Counted from the stretch's first letter, positions 51,973 through 61,982 are shown. The stretch is DNA of 64,000 nt from an uncultured Planctomycetaceae bacterium (GCA_946408825.1 CAMJTU010000016.1:1-64000), one strand, 5' to 3'. Numbers and translations are program-made. Notes: generated by a model from the sequence alone, not told the origin.

Positions 51973-52545
51973 TTATCTCAGGAAAGAACCGTCGGCGACG
52001 TCGCCGCTGCGAGCCGTCGCCAAGCGTCCGTCGCGCGTCGGCTTGAGGAAGAGCGCCTGAGTCGAGGAAACGCCGACGTCGTTGTTTTTAGAGACGAGCG
52101 CGCCGCGTTCGTTCGCGTCGAATCCGAGCGTGACGGCGTGGCTTTCCTGAGAACTGAGGAGTTCGAGATAACCTCCTCCGTTTTGATCGACGGCAAATTC
52201 GCCAAAGACAGGCGAATCCGACGAAAGCGGGTCCTCGGGCGTCGTTTGAAATTTCTGAGCGGTGAATCGCCATGCGCCGATATGATTGGCGTAAACTCCG
52301 CGCTGGGCAAATATCTCGCCGTTCCGAATTTCGACGAGCGTCTCGCGCGTGTACGGATCGACGAGCGTTAGACTGTCGGCGACGACAAGAGAATCGGCCT
52401 CAAGCCGTTTGACCTTCGCTTGGGCGTTTTCAGAAGCGGCGAGGGAGCCGCCTTCGGCTTTGGCGGAAAGAAACCAAACGGTTCCAACGGCGGAGACGAC
52501 GCCGACGATTGCGGAGACAAGCGTATTCCAAATAAACCCTGACAT
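51973..52545 (-). CDS. Small membrane-anchored protein of unknown function
   Basis: About 190 residues. The N terminus has one membrane helix (TLVSAIVGVVSAVGTVWFL), then a short coiled segment (SENAQAKVKRLEADSLVV) and a soluble part with tandem beta-like elements (LTLVDPYTRETLVEI, GGGYLELLSSQESHAVTLGF). Such a layout suggests a type II anchored protein facing the periplasm. I chose the ATG at 52545; a TTG at 52575 would extend it by ten residues but has no ribosome site. It is 50 bases upstream of the outer-membrane barrel gene on the same strand, so they may be co-expressed. No recognised domain. Confidence 0.6.
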   Translation of the reverse strand: MSGFIWNTLVSAIVGVVSAVGTVWFLSAKAEGGSLAASENAQAKVKRLEADSLVVADSLTLVDPYTRETLVEIRNGEIFAQRGVYANHIGAWRFTAQKFQTTPEDPLSSDSPVFGEFAVDQNGGGYLELLSSQESHAVTLGFDANERGALVSKNNDVGVSSTQALFLKPTRDGRLATARSGDVADGSFLR

Positions 52546-52716
52546 TGACGAGACCCGAACGACTGACGATTCCAAGGAGCGTGGGAAAAGTCCCTGAAGG
52601 AATTTTCGTTGGAGACTCTAACGTTTTTCACAGTTGCGCGCAAGGGATGTTTCTGTCCGACGAAACGCGCGTTCTCCGTCCTCGGCGTCAATCGTCGTTC
52701 GGCTCCCGACGGTCGG

Positions 52717-54420
52717 TCATTCGTTTTTCTTGAAAATTCTCCGAACCTTCGCCGCGAAGTAGAAGGAGCCGAGAACGCAGAGAACGGCGTCGTCCTTGAC
52801 GGCGCGGACGCAGTAATCGGAAAGAAACGCCTGAAAATCAGGCGCGACGTGGAATTTGTCTCTCACGGGCGACTTCTCCGGACACGTTTCGTCCATGAGC
52901 GTCTCCGCGATTTGAATGAGATCGGGCAGTCGAAGCGCGCGAACGTCGTTTGAACGGTCGCTGAGGACAATCTCGTCGGCGCGCGCGGCGAGTTCGGCGA
53001 GCATTCCTCGAACGTCTTTGCCGATCGTCGTCGCGAAGAGAATTTTCGATTTTTTACCGGGATAGCGTTCCGCGATTTCGCGCATGACGGCGGCGACAGA
53101 CGCGCGGTTATGCGCGCCGTCGACGACGACGAGAGGCGATTTGCTCACGACCTCGAAGCGACAGGGAAGCGTGAAATTCGCGGCGGCGGCGGCGATCGTC
53201 GCGTCGGAGACGGGAAAACGTCGCGGCTCGGCGCCCGGTTCGGAACCGGGACGTCCGGTCGGCGCCGCGTCGCGGGTCGCGAGGACGTCGACGACGCGCA
53301 GCGCGATCTCAAAGTTCCAACGCCGCACGGAATCGAACGGAGGCGTGGGGAACGCGGCGACGCGAGGAGAAATCGTTTCGACGGAATAGAAGGGCGCGCC
53401 GACTTCACGCGCCTTTTCTCGCGCCATTTCACGGACGGTCGCGACGTCGTCGCGGGTCAAGAGCGTCTTGGGATCGACGGCGAACTCATAGTCTTCGAGG
53501 ACGACGCCGGAACCGACGGTAAAGAGGGGAACGTCGGGCGTCGCGTTTTCTTCGGAAACTGTCGGAGGCTCGGGAGCCGTTTCCGTCGGAGTCGCGTCCT
53601 GATCGGCGGTTTGAACGCGCGCGGAACGTTCGCGGCGTTCTGACGCGCGGCTTTGCGACGCTTTCTCGACGCTAATCGCGTGAGCGAGGCGTTCGCGGTA
53701 ATCGTCCAACCCCGCGTACAACGCGCCGGAAAACCCGACGCCGCAGACGAGAGGCGCGTTGGTTTTGACGATTCCGAGCTTTTCCGCCGCGATTTTCGGA
53801 ATCGTGTCGCCGAGCAAATCGCAGTGGTCGTAGCTGACGCTTGTAAGAACGGAGACGTCGGCGTCGCAGACGTTGGTGCAGTCGAATCTTCCGCCGAGTC
53901 CCGTTTCGAGAATCGCGATATCGACTTTAGCGCGCGCAAAGAGCGTCACGGCGATGACGAGCGACCATTCAAAAAAGGTGAGTTGCGACTCTGGGTCGTC
54001 GAGAAGAACCGGCCCTTTGGAACGGCGACTGCGTTTTTCGCGGACGAGAAATTCTTTCCACTGCTCGACGAGCGCGCAGGTCGTTTCGCCAAAGAGCGTT
54101 TTATCGCAGTTCTGACCGTTGATTTGAAAGCGTTCGACGACTTCGTCGAGGTGCGGCGAGGTGAAGAGTCCAACTCGATAGCCGGCGGCGCGCCATATCT
54201 GATCGAGCGCGGCGCAAGTCGTTCCTTTGCCTTTCGTTCCGGCGATATGGACGATCGCGTATTGTCGGTCGGGCGAACCAAGATAATCGAGGAACCTTTT
54301 GACGCGTTCAAGAGACTGCGCCATCTGGTCGTAGGGGATCGCTTTGAAGGTTTCGTAGTTCGTTCGGCGCTTGAGAAAGTTTTTCGCGCGCTGATACGGC
54401 GAAGATTCCGAGTTGCGCAT
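52717..54420 (-). CDS. folC: Folylpolyglutamate synthase / dihydrofolate synthase
   Basis: Adds glutamate to dihydropteroate or folate with ATP. Clear Mur-ligase features: P loop VHIAGTKGKGTTCAA near residue 60, HLDEVVERFQING, AILETGLGGRFDCTN near 170, TSVSYDHCDLLGDTIPKIAAEK, and VVDGAHNRASV near 430. The N-terminal SLERVKRFLDYLG is typical. Length 567 is about 130 more than the usual 430. The excess lies mainly in residues about 230-340, a charged insert (SQSRASERRERSARVQTAD, then TETAPEPP) in the middle of the ATPase fold. There is no obvious operon. A fumarase gene lies downstream of the reverse terminator. Confidence 0.92.
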   Translation of the reverse strand: MRNSESSPYQRAKNFLKRRTNYETFKAIPYDQMAQSLERVKRFLDYLGSPDRQYAIVHIAGTKGKGTTCAALDQIWRAAGYRVGLFTSPHLDEVVERFQINGQNCDKTLFGETTCALVEQWKEFLVREKRSRRSKGPVLLDDPESQLTFFEWSLVIAVTLFARAKVDIAILETGLGGRFDCTNVCDADVSVLTSVSYDHCDLLGDTIPKIAAEKLGIVKTNAPLVCGVGFSGALYAGLDDYRERLAHAISVEKASQSRASERRERSARVQTADQDATPTETAPEPPTVSEENATPDVPLFTVGSGVVLEDYEFAVDPKTLLTRDDVATVREMAREKAREVGAPFYSVETISPRVAAFPTPPFDSVRRWNFEIALRVVDVLATRDAAPTGRPGSEPGAEPRRFPVSDATIAAAAANFTLPCRFEVVSKSPLVVVDGAHNRASVAAVMREIAERYPGKKSKILFATTIGKDVRGMLAELAARADEIVLSDRSNDVRALRLPDLIQIAETLMDETCPEKSPVRDKFHVAPDFQAFLSDYCVRAVKDDAVLCVLGSFYFAAKVRRIFKKNE

Positions 54421-54459
54421 GTCGATCGTCGGCGAAGTGGAAAGGCGGGTTGGACGGCG

Positions 54460-54494
54460 AAAAAGGCGGCGTCCTAGAATCGCGCTAGGACGCC
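54460..54494 (-). terminator. Terminator of fumC
   Basis: GGCGTCCTAG (54468-54477) pairs with CTAGGACGCC (54485-54494). Reading the minus strand, the stem is followed by GCCTTTTT. It sits 40 bases after the fumC stop. Confidence 0.85.
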
Positions 54495-54535
54495 GCGCGT
54501 CGTTAATGCGCGACCCCGAAGGCCGCGCTTAGGGA

Positions 54536-55960
54536 TCAATGGTCAAGCGGACGCGTCATGCGGACGACGTCGAGACCTTCGTCGAGCTGATCCTTCGGGA
54601 GAATCTGCTTTTCTTCGCAGAGTTCGCGGATCGTCTTGCCCGTCTTGAACGCCTCTTTCGCGAGTTTCGCGGCCATTTCGTAACCGATATAGGTGTTCAG
54701 ACCGGTGACGATCGAAAGGCTCTGTTCGACGGCGGAAGCGCATTTTTCCGGGTTCGCCTTGAGGTCTTTGAGGCACTTGTCGGCGAAGACTCTCGCGCCG
54801 CCGGCGAGGATGCGCACGGAGTCGAGCGCGACGTCCGCCATGACGGGCATGAGAATATTGAGCTGGAACTGACCGCCGGAGACGCCGGCGAGTCCGATCG
54901 TCGCGTCGTTGCCGAGGACTTTGGCGCCGAGCTGCATGAGGCTTTCGCAGATGACCGGGTTGACCTTGCCGGGCATGATGGAGCTTCCGGGCTGGAGGTC
55001 TTTGAGGACGACCTCATAGTATCCGCAGCGGGGGCCGGAGCCGAGCCAACGGATGTTGTTGGCGACGTTGGACATGGTGGTCGCGACGGCTTTGAGGAGC
55101 GCGTGGCAGGCGACGAGGCCGTCGCGCTGCGCGTTCGCTTCGAAGTGGTTCTTCGCTTCGACGAAGGGGACGCCGGTCTTTTCGGCGAGGAGCGCGGCGA
55201 TCGTCGCGCCGTATTTCGGGTCGCAGTTAATGCCGCTTCCGACGGCGGTTCCGCCCGCGGGGAGTTCGCAGATTTCTTTGATCGCGTCGTTGGCGCGTTC
55301 GACGGCGAGTTCGAACTGACGCGCGAAGCCGCCGAACTCTTGACCGAGCGTCATGGGGGTCGCGTCGGCGAGGTGGGTGCGTCCGATCTTAATGACGTCT
55401 TTCCATTCTTCGGCTTTGGCCTTGAGAATGTCGCGGCATTCTTCGAGCGCGGGGATCAGCTCGTTCTTAATGCCGAGCGCGACGGCGACGTGGATCGAGG
55501 TCGGGAACGTGTCGTTCGTGGACTGACCGCAGTTGACGTGGTCGTTCGGGTGAATTTTCTTCTCGAGGGAGAAGCGGTCGTATCCGGCGATTTCGAGCGC
55601 GCGATTGGAGATGACCTCGTTCGCGTTCATATTCGTGGAGGTTCCGGAGCCGGTCTGATAGACGTCGATGGGGAATTCCGCGTCGAGCTTGCCGTCGGCG
55701 ACTTCCTGGGCGGCTTGTTTAAGGGCGTCGATTTCCTTATCGCTCAGCGGCGCGCGACCTTTGGAGAGGCGTCCGAGCTGCGCGTTTGCCGTCGCGGCGC
55801 AGAGTTTGACGAGACCGAGCGCGTGGATAAGCTCAGGCGCGATCGTTCGGCGAGAGATTGGGAAATTATCGACGGCGCGCTGAGTTTGAGCGCCATAATA
55901 CGCGTTTTTCGGCAGAGTGACTTCGCCCATCGAGTCACGTTCGACACGAACTTCAGTCAT
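54536..55960 (-). CDS. fumC: Class II fumarate hydratase
   Basis: Interconverts fumarate and malate without an iron-sulfur cluster. Signatures: GSGTSTNMNANEVISN near residue 100, HPNDHVNCGQSTNDTFPTS near 137, RTHLADATPMTLGQEFGGF near 190 and GSSIMPGKVNPVICE near 317. 474 residues, as expected. GGAG lies eleven bases upstream of the ATG. A strong promoter is at 56069-56097, giving a leader of about 100 bases, and a terminator follows. With menaquinone methyltransferase this fits a TCA or fumarate-respiring metabolism. The opposite strand also has a full-length open frame here, which is a codon-bias artefact. Confidence 0.96.
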   Translation of the reverse strand: MTEVRVERDSMGEVTLPKNAYYGAQTQRAVDNFPISRRTIAPELIHALGLVKLCAATANAQLGRLSKGRAPLSDKEIDALKQAAQEVADGKLDAEFPIDVYQTGSGTSTNMNANEVISNRALEIAGYDRFSLEKKIHPNDHVNCGQSTNDTFPTSIHVAVALGIKNELIPALEECRDILKAKAEEWKDVIKIGRTHLADATPMTLGQEFGGFARQFELAVERANDAIKEICELPAGGTAVGSGINCDPKYGATIAALLAEKTGVPFVEAKNHFEANAQRDGLVACHALLKAVATTMSNVANNIRWLGSGPRCGYYEVVLKDLQPGSSIMPGKVNPVICESLMQLGAKVLGNDATIGLAGVSGGQFQLNILMPVMADVALDSVRILAGGARVFADKCLKDLKANPEKCASAVEQSLSIVTGLNTYIGYEMAAKLAKEAFKTGKTIRELCEEKQILPKDQLDEGLDVVRMTRPLDH

Positions 55961-56068
55961 TGAATCAAATTCTCCATAAGCAGTTAAAAAGATGCGCGGC
56001 GCGAGGTGAAATCGACCGCATGGCGTCCGACGTGACGGAATCGTATTCCGAAACGAGAAACCGCTTCC

Positions 56069-56097
56069 ATTATATTAGAGTCGTCGTTAATCGTCAA
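56069..56097 (-). promoter_or_regulatory. Strong sigma-70-like promoter for fumC
   Basis: On the minus strand: TTGACG (56092-56097), a 17-base spacer and a perfect TATAAT (56069-56074). Confidence 0.78.
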
Positions 56098-56229
56098 CGG
56101 ACGTCGAGAATAACGCGTCCCCTTTGCCGACGTTGCTTTTACGGCGAGGAGAGAACGTCCCGCGACCCCTGACGGTCGCGGAAAACGCGGCGATTTCGCC
56201 GTCGTCTTGCCGAAACGCAAAATCGCCCC

Positions 56230-56257
56230 TTGAAGAAAAACGGCATGAGAATATAAT
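56230..56257 (+). promoter_or_regulatory. Promoter for tRNA-Arg
   Basis: TTGAAG (56230-56235), a 16-base spacer and a perfect TATAAT (56252-56257), about 22 bases before the tRNA. The distance is right for direct transcription of the tRNA. Confidence 0.75.
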
Positions 56258-56278
56258 CTCACGACAGCGTAACGCGAC

Positions 56279-56352
56279 GCGCTCGTGGCTCAATTGGATA
56301 GAGCAGCGGACTTCTAATCCGCAGGTTGTGGGTTCGATTCCCGCCGGGCGTG
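56279..56352 (+). tRNA. tRNA-Arg (anticodon TCT)
   Basis: 74 bases fold into a full cloverleaf. Acceptor arms GCGCTCG and CGGGCGT pair with two G-T wobbles. The D arm is GCTC/GAGC. The anticodon arm is GCGGA/TCCGC around CTTCTAA, so TCT reads AGA/AGG. The T arm is GTGGG/CCCGC around TTCGATT. The discriminator is G and no CCA is encoded. It has its own promoter and terminator. The restriction enzyme gene lies next downstream, and tRNA 3' ends are common integration sites. Confidence 0.93.
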
Positions 56353-56358
56353 CTTCTT

Positions 56359-56393
56359 AGGGTTTTGACGGGTTTTCGTCAAAACCCTTTTTT
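56359..56393 (+). terminator. Rho-independent terminator after tRNA-Arg
   Basis: AGGGTTTTGACG (56359-56370) pairs with CGTCAAAACCCT (56377-56388) with no mismatch, followed by a T run to 56393. Confidence 0.93.
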
Positions 56394-56701
56394 CATGGTA
56401 TCTCCGGCGTTTTCCCGTGTCAAACGCGTTTAAATCTCTTGCGTATTTTCTTCATTTTTCCTTCAAAATACCCTCTTTTCAGCTCGTTTTGCTTACTTTT
56501 TAGTTACAACTCTTTATTGAAATGGTTACAACCTTAACATTTTTTCTTGACTAGATATGTATAGGTTTTTGACCTTTTTTTTCTAAAGCGCCTCGGTTTC
56601 GTTTTAGTTACTTTTTTACCCCTTCATTTTCCGTCGTTTTTGCGATCCCACGACTAATCGTGCCCTGCGAGGGCGGCGTAGGTCGAAACGTTGAATTTCG
56701 C
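56394..56701. other. AT-rich gap beside the tRNA
   Basis: About 300 bases before the promoter of the restriction gene are clearly richer in A and T than the neighbours, with several long T runs. I see no gene, terminator or repeat of the tRNA end. The drop in GC at the edge of the restriction island fits a boundary of transferred DNA. Confidence 0.4.
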
Positions 56702-56730
56702 TTGCGAAACGTCGGTCATACGGCTAGAAT
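56702..56730 (+). promoter_or_regulatory. Candidate promoter for the Type ISP gene
   Basis: TTGCGA (56702-56707), a 17-base spacer and TAGAAT (56725-56730), about 100 bases before the ATG. Confidence 0.4.
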
Positions 56731-56831
56731 ATTCTCCGAGCGATCGTTGAACCGTCGGCGTTTCGTTACTTTTCAAGTTCCGCCGTTGCAGACGACGAGA
56801 CTTCGTCTTCCTTTATTACCACGTTATTCCA

Positions 56832-59800
56832 ATGCCGATCACAACAATTTCCGATCTTCTCGCGCTGTTCCGCGCCGCTTCCTCCAACACGACGACACAG
56901 GGTCGCTATTTTGAAAAGTTCTGTCGCGGCTGGCTCGCTGAGTCCGGGGAGTTCCCCGAGATTGTGCAGCTCTGGTTGTGGAACGACTGGCCTCGTCGCG
57001 GAAACGTCTCCGACATTGGGATCGACCTCGTCGCGGAAACGTCGGAAGGCGAGTTTTACGCGGTCCAATGCAAGTTTTACAATGAGGACGGCGCGATCCC
57101 GAAGGAGCAGATCGATTCGTTTCTCGCGGCGGCGGGCAAATCTTACGACGGCGCGACTTTCTCGCGATTGCTCCTCATGACGACCGCTCCCCTTGGTTCG
57201 AACGCGAAGAAGACGATCGAAGGGCATACGCCGCCCTGTTCCGTGATCCGCGTCGATCAGTTCGACGATTCCGCGTTCGACTGGGACAAGGCGCTCCAGA
57301 GCTTCCTCGCCGACCCCGACGCTTCTCTTGCCGATGCGCGCAGACCCCGGAAGGAGCCGCGCCCGCACCAGCTCGACGCGATCGACGCCGTCAAAAAAGG
57401 GTTCCTCGCGGCGGATCGCGGAAAGCTGATTATGGCGTGCGGGACCGGCAAGACGTTCACGTCGCTCCGCATTATGGAGGAAGTCGCGCCGGAAGGGGGC
57501 GTCGTTCTGTATCTCGTCCCGTCTCTCATGCTCCTCGCGCAGACGCTCAAAGAGTGGACGATCGAATCGAGGCGAACGCTCGCGCCGATCGTCGTCTGTT
57601 CCGACGCGCAGATTCACGAGTCGGACGCCCGCGCCCCCGGGGCGTTTGCGACGAAGCGCAAAAAACGCGACGACGAAATCGAAGACGCGCCCGCATTCGA
57701 CGCGACCCAACTCACGCGCCCCGCCACGACTCGACCCGAAACCGTCGTCCAACGCTGGAACGAACTCCAAGTCCTCGCCGAAAAAAAGCCCGGCGCCCCG
57801 CGCCCGACCGTCGTCGTCTTCTCGACCTATCAGTCCCTCGAAACCGTCGCCGACGCGCAGACTCAGGGCTTCCCCGCCTTCGACCTCGCGATCTGCGACG
57901 AAGCGCACCGAACGACCGGCGCCCGACTCGCCTCCGAGGACGAGTCCTCCTTCGTCAAAATCCACGACGCCGACTTCATCCGCGCCGAAAAACGCCTCTA
58001 TATGACCGCGACCCCGCGCGTTTACGGCGACAGCGCAAAAAACAAAGCGAAGGAAAAGGACGCTCTTCTCTGCTCGATGGACGACGTCGAGCTTTTCGGC
58101 GACGAGTTTCACAAGCTCAGCTTCGGCGCCGCCGTTCAAAAGGGACTCCTCTCCGACTATAAAGTCCTCATTCTGACGGTCGACGAGAAGGACGCGCTGA
58201 AATACGTCGGACTATGCAGGACGGTTGAAGAGGTCGCCGAAAACGAAGGTCTCCAAAAAGACGTCGACGAAAACGATCTCGACGTCGACGAAGTCGCGAA
58301 AATGATCGGGTGCTGGCGCGGACTCGCGAAGATTTCGCGATCCGAAGACGTTCAACGTCAGTACGCCGCCGACCCGGCGCCGATGAAGCGCGCCGTCGCC
58401 TTTTGCGCCTCGATTAAAAAATCGCAAACCTTCGCGAAGGCGTTCCAAATCGTCGGCGAAAAGCTCTTCGAGGAGGAGACGGAGAAGGCGCTAGTCGGCG
58501 CCAAGGACGAGGAGTCGGCGCGTCCCGACGATTTAGGCGACGAAACGGGACGCCGCGTTCCGATTACGCTCGAAACGGAGCATATCGACGGAACCTTCGG
58601 CGCGGACAGACGCGCCGCGCTGCTCAGATGGCTCGCGGGCGAAACGCCGAACGCGTGCCGCGTTCTTTCGAACGTCCGGTGTCTTTCGGAGGGCGTCGAC
58701 GTGCCGAACCTCGACGCGGCGCTCTTCATCGCGCCGCGAAACTCGCAGGTCGACGTGATTCAGGCGGTCGGACGCGTCATGCGGCGCGCGCCGGGCAAAA
58801 GATTCGGATACGTCGTGCTGCCCGTCGTCGTGTCGAGCGACGTCGAGCCGGAAGTCGCGCTCAACAACAACGCGCGCTATAAGGTTATATGGCAGGTTCT
58901 CAACGCGCTCCGTTCGCACGACGAGAAGTTTCGCGTCATGATCAACCAGCTTCAAGTCGGCGAAAGGGGAAAAGGACCGATCGTGGATCCGCCCGACGAC
59001 GGATCGCAAGGGGGCGAAGGAAGCGACGACGAAACGCCGACTGGCGACGCCAATAAGCCGAAGCAGTTGAAGCTCCCCGGATTCGACGACGGAATCCGCA
59101 ACGCGATTTACGCGGAGATCGTTAAACGTTGCGGCGACAGACGTTATCTCGACGAATGGGCGAAATCGGTCGCGCAAATCGCCGCGTCGCGCGTCGAACA
59201 GATACGCAAACGCCTCGAAGCGCCGACTCCGGAACAGCGCGCCGCCTTTAACGCGTTTCTCGCGTCCCTACGAAGCGACGTCAACGCGAACCTCGACGAA
59301 AACGACGCGCTCGACATGCTCACTCAGCATATGACGACGCTCCCCGTCTTCGACGCGCTCTTCGCTAAAAACGCCTTCTCGCGCAACAATCCCGTCGTCC
59401 GAAGTCTTGAGAAGGTTGTCGCGTCGTTCAATATGGCGCTGACTCCGGAGGAGCGCGAGATTGAGGAACAGTTTAAGTCGGACGTGAGGTCCCAAATCGA
59501 GGGGATTAGCACGTCGCAAGGACGTCAGCAGATCATTCACACGCTTTACGAGCAGTTCTTCACGCTCGCGCTCCCGAAGACGGCCGAGAAACTCGGGGTC
59601 GTCTACACGCCGCCGGAGGTCGTCGATTACATTCTGCGGTCGGTCGCGTATGTCTTAAAGAAGGAGTTCCATAATCGCTCGATTTCGCGCGACGGGGTTC
59701 ACATTCTCGACCCGTTCACGGGGACGGGCGCGTTCATTTCGCGACTTCTGCTCTCGGGACTGATTCGGAAGGAAGACCTCAAGCGCAAGTTCCGGGAGGA

Positions 59801-61982
59801 ACTGCACGCGAACGAGATCATGCTCCTCGCGTACTACATCGCGGCGGTCAACATCGAAGACACGTATTACGCGCTTCTCCACGAAAAGGACGTGGCGCCG
59901 GGGCGGGAGTCGGACGACAAGGGCGCCGACGGATTCGACGGGGTCGATTACGAGCCGTTCCCCGGAATCGTTCTGACCGACACGTTCAACATGAGTCGCG
60001 ACGAAGAGAAGAAAACGAAAGAGTATCTGAACGATTCCTTCGTCGACGCCGGAACGAACTCCGAGCGTCGCAAACGCCAGCGCAACTCGCCGATCGAGAT
60101 CATCGTCGGCAACCCGCCCTATTCCGTCGGGCAGAAGAGCGAAAACGACGCCAACCAGAATGAGAAATATCCCGAACTCGACAAACGCGTCGCCGAAACA
60201 TATGTCGCCAAAACGGGAACAACTAATAAAAAAAGCCTTTATGACGCATACGTAAAAGCGTTCCGCTGGGCGTCGGACCGTATCGGCGACCGGGGAATTA
60301 TCGGGTTCGTCTCGAACGGCGCCTATATCGACAACGCCGCGATGGAAGGGTTCCGCAAATGCCTCGCCGAAGAGTTCTCGACGATTTACGTCTTCAATTT
60401 GAGAGGCAACCAACGGACGCAGGGAGAGTTGTCGCGTCGCGAGGGAGGCAAAATCTTCGGCTCCGGCTCGCGTGCGCCTATCGCGATCACGATTCTCGTG
60501 AAGAATCCGGCGAAGACTGATCATAACATTTTCTATCATGACGTCGGCGACTATCTAACCCGCGAACAAAAGCTCGGAATCCTGCGCGACTTCCAGAGCG
60601 TCGAAAACACCTCGTGGGACAATATTATCCCCAACGAACTCGACGATTGGATCAACCAGCGGAAAGGAAATTTTGGCAAGCTCTACCCGCTCGGGGATAA
60701 GAAGGATAAATCTGGCGCCGTAACGTTCTTTAAGCCGGTGTATTGTTTGGGAATTAATACAAACCGCGACGCTTGGACCTACAATTTTTCAAAGTCGGCG
60801 CTAAGAACCAATATGTCGAGGATGGTCGACTTTTACAATCGACAAGTCGAGGAATTTACACAGTTTAAAATTCAAAATCCAGACGCGAAGGATTGTTTGG
60901 ATTTTATTGCTCGGGACGAAGAAAAAATCAAGTGGACAAGCGAATTGTTTCGCGACGTTGAGAAGGGCGTGGTCTATCCGTTTAAAGAAAGTTTCCGCGT
61001 CGCGGCGTATAGACCTTTCTGCAAGGAATTTCTGTATTTTGACTCAAACTTCCTACACAGACCGGGGCTTTTCGTTGACAACCTCTTCCCCTCTGAAAAC
61101 ACGCCTAATTTAACGATTTGCATTCAAGGATCAAGTGAAAACAAGTCTTTTTCCGCTTTCATGATGAACGTCATTCCCGACTTGCACTGCGTAGGGGCAA
61201 CTCAATGCTTCCCCCTGTACTATTACGAGTCGGCGTCGGACGCGCTTTTTGGCGTTTCGTCGAGCGAGAAGGTTATCGACGGCTACGTCCAGCGGAGCGG
61301 GATATCGGACGCGATGCTGGCGGAATGTCGGAAGCGGTTTGGGGACGAGGTTACGGCGGAAGACGTGTTCTTTTACGTCTACGGGGCGTTGCATTCGCCG
61401 GAGTATCGGGCGGAGTATGAGAACGAGTTGAAGAAGGAGCTTGCGCGGCTCGATCTGCCGAAGAGTCGCGCGAACTTTCTGGCGATCTCCAATATCGGGC
61501 GCGAGTTGGCGGATTTGCACGTAAACTACGAGACGGGCGAGTCGACGATTCCCGACCGAAAAGGCCGTCCGCACGCGCTCCCGGCGCCCTATCCGCTCGA
61601 GGTTCATATCGAAAACGCCGACGAACTCGACGACGCGACGCTCTATCGCGTCGATTCCAAGATGAAACTCGGAACTCGAAAAGAGAAGGTCGAAGGGGAA
61701 GACCGCGAAATGAAAGTCTTCGACGGAACCCTGAAATACAACGACCATATCGCGATTTCAGGGATCCCGAACGACGCGTTCCGCTATATCGTCAACGGAC
61801 GCTCCCCCGTCGAATGGCTTGTCGAACGCTACTACCGCAAACAGGACAAGCCCTCCGGCATAATCGACGACCCCAACCTCTGGAGCGACGACCCGAAATA
61901 CATCTTCAATCTGATCCCGCGCCTCGTCGCCGTCGCGCTCAGAACAAACGAACTCGTCGAGCGCCTGCCCAAAGGGCGGTAA
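56832..61982 (+). CDS. Type ISP restriction-modification enzyme (single polypeptide)
   Basis: One 1716-residue chain holding nuclease, translocase and methylase, like LlaGI/LlaBIII. In order: a PD-(D/E)XK (Mrr-like) nuclease with D61-x-x-x-D65 and Q79-C-K81 (DIGIDLVAE, VQCKFY); a superfamily 2 helicase with Walker A near 207 (MACGTGKTFTS), DEAH near 355 (CDEAHRTTGA), TATP near 391 (YMTATPRVYG), and motif VI near 644 (QAVGRVMRRAPGK); a coupling region; an N6-adenine methyltransferase with motif I near 959 (LDPFTGTGAF) and motif IV NPPY near 1092 (VGNPPYSVG); and a C-terminal target recognition region from about 1250. The ATG has no clear ribosome site. Length and order are typical. The enzyme would mark self DNA on one strand and cut foreign DNA after translocation. 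XRE and ImmA/IrrE genes follow. Confidence 0.92.
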   Translation: MPITTISDLLALFRAASSNTTTQGRYFEKFCRGWLAESGEFPEIVQLWLWNDWPRRGNVSDIGIDLVAETSEGEFYAVQCKFYNEDGAIPKEQIDSFLAAAGKSYDGATFSRLLLMTTAPLGSNAKKTIEGHTPPCSVIRVDQFDDSAFDWDKALQSFLADPDASLADARRPRKEPRPHQLDAIDAVKKGFLAADRGKLIMACGTGKTFTSLRIMEEVAPEGGVVLYLVPSLMLLAQTLKEWTIESRRTLAPIVVCSDAQIHESDARAPGAFATKRKKRDDEIEDAPAFDATQLTRPATTRPETVVQRWNELQVLAEKKPGAPRPTVVVFSTYQSLETVADAQTQGFPAFDLAICDEAHRTTGARLASEDESSFVKIHDADFIRAEKRLYMTATPRVYGDSAKNKAKEKDALLCSMDDVELFGDEFHKLSFGAAVQKGLLSDYKVLILTVDEKDALKYVGLCRTVEEVAENEGLQKDVDENDLDVDEVAKMIGCWRGLAKISRSEDVQRQYAADPAPMKRAVAFCASIKKSQTFAKAFQIVGEKLFEEETEKALVGAKDEESARPDDLGDETGRRVPITLETEHIDGTFGADRRAALLRWLAGETPNACRVLSNVRCLSEGVDVPNLDAALFIAPRNSQVDVIQAVGRVMRRAPGKRFGYVVLPVVVSSDVEPEVALNNNARYKVIWQVLNALRSHDEKFRVMINQLQVGERGKGPIVDPPDDGSQGGEGSDDETPTGDANKPKQLKLPGFDDGIRNAIYAEIVKRCGDRRYLDEWAKSVAQIAASRVEQIRKRLEAPTPEQRAAFNAFLASLRSDVNANLDENDALDMLTQHMTTLPVFDALFAKNAFSRNNPVVRSLEKVVASFNMALTPEEREIEEQFKSDVRSQIEGISTSQGRQQIIHTLYEQFFTLALPKTAEKLGVVYTPPEVVDYILRSVAYVLKKEFHNRSISRDGVHILDPFTGTGAFISRLLLSGLIRKEDLKRKFREELHANEIMLLAYYIAAVNIEDTYYALLHEKDVAPGRESDDKGADGFDGVDYEPFPGIVLTDTFNMSRDEEKKTKEYLNDSFVDAGTNSERRKRQRNSPIEIIVGNPPYSVGQKSENDANQNEKYPELDKRVAETYVAKTGTTNKKSLYDAYVKAFRWASDRIGDRGIIGFVSNGAYIDNAAMEGFRKCLAEEFSTIYVFNLRGNQRTQGELSRREGGKIFGSGSRAPIAITILVKNPAKTDHNIFYHDVGDYLTREQKLGILRDFQSVENTSWDNIIPNELDDWINQRKGNFGKLYPLGDKKDKSGAVTFFKPVYCLGINTNRDAWTYNFSKSALRTNMSRMVDFYNRQVEEFTQFKIQNPDAKDCLDFIARDEEKIKWTSELFRDVEKGVVYPFKESFRVAAYRPFCKEFLYFDSNFLHRPGLFVDNLFPSENTPNLTICIQGSSENKSFSAFMMNVIPDLHCVGATQCFPLYYYESASDALFGVSSSEKVIDGYVQRSGISDAMLAECRKRFGDEVTAEDVFFYVYGALHSPEYRAEYENELKKELARLDLPKSRANFLAISNIGRELADLHVNYETGESTIPDRKGRPHALPAPYPLEVHIENADELDDATLYRVDSKMKLGTRKEKVEGEDREMKVFDGTLKYNDHIAISGIPNDAFRYIVNGRSPVEWLVERYYRKQDKPSGIIDDPNLWSDDPKYIFNLIPRLVAVALRTNELVERLPKGR

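Noticed and set aside
54539..55963. 474-residue plus-strand frame lying opposite fumC
   Set aside because: It mirrors a well-conserved enzyme gene over its whole length; the residues look like a complement of GAC/GTC/GCG-rich codons, and fumC has all family motifs and a promoter.
56766..58139. 457-residue minus-strand frame opposite the restriction gene
   Set aside because: Lies over conserved nuclease and helicase motifs of the Type ISP gene; no independent support.
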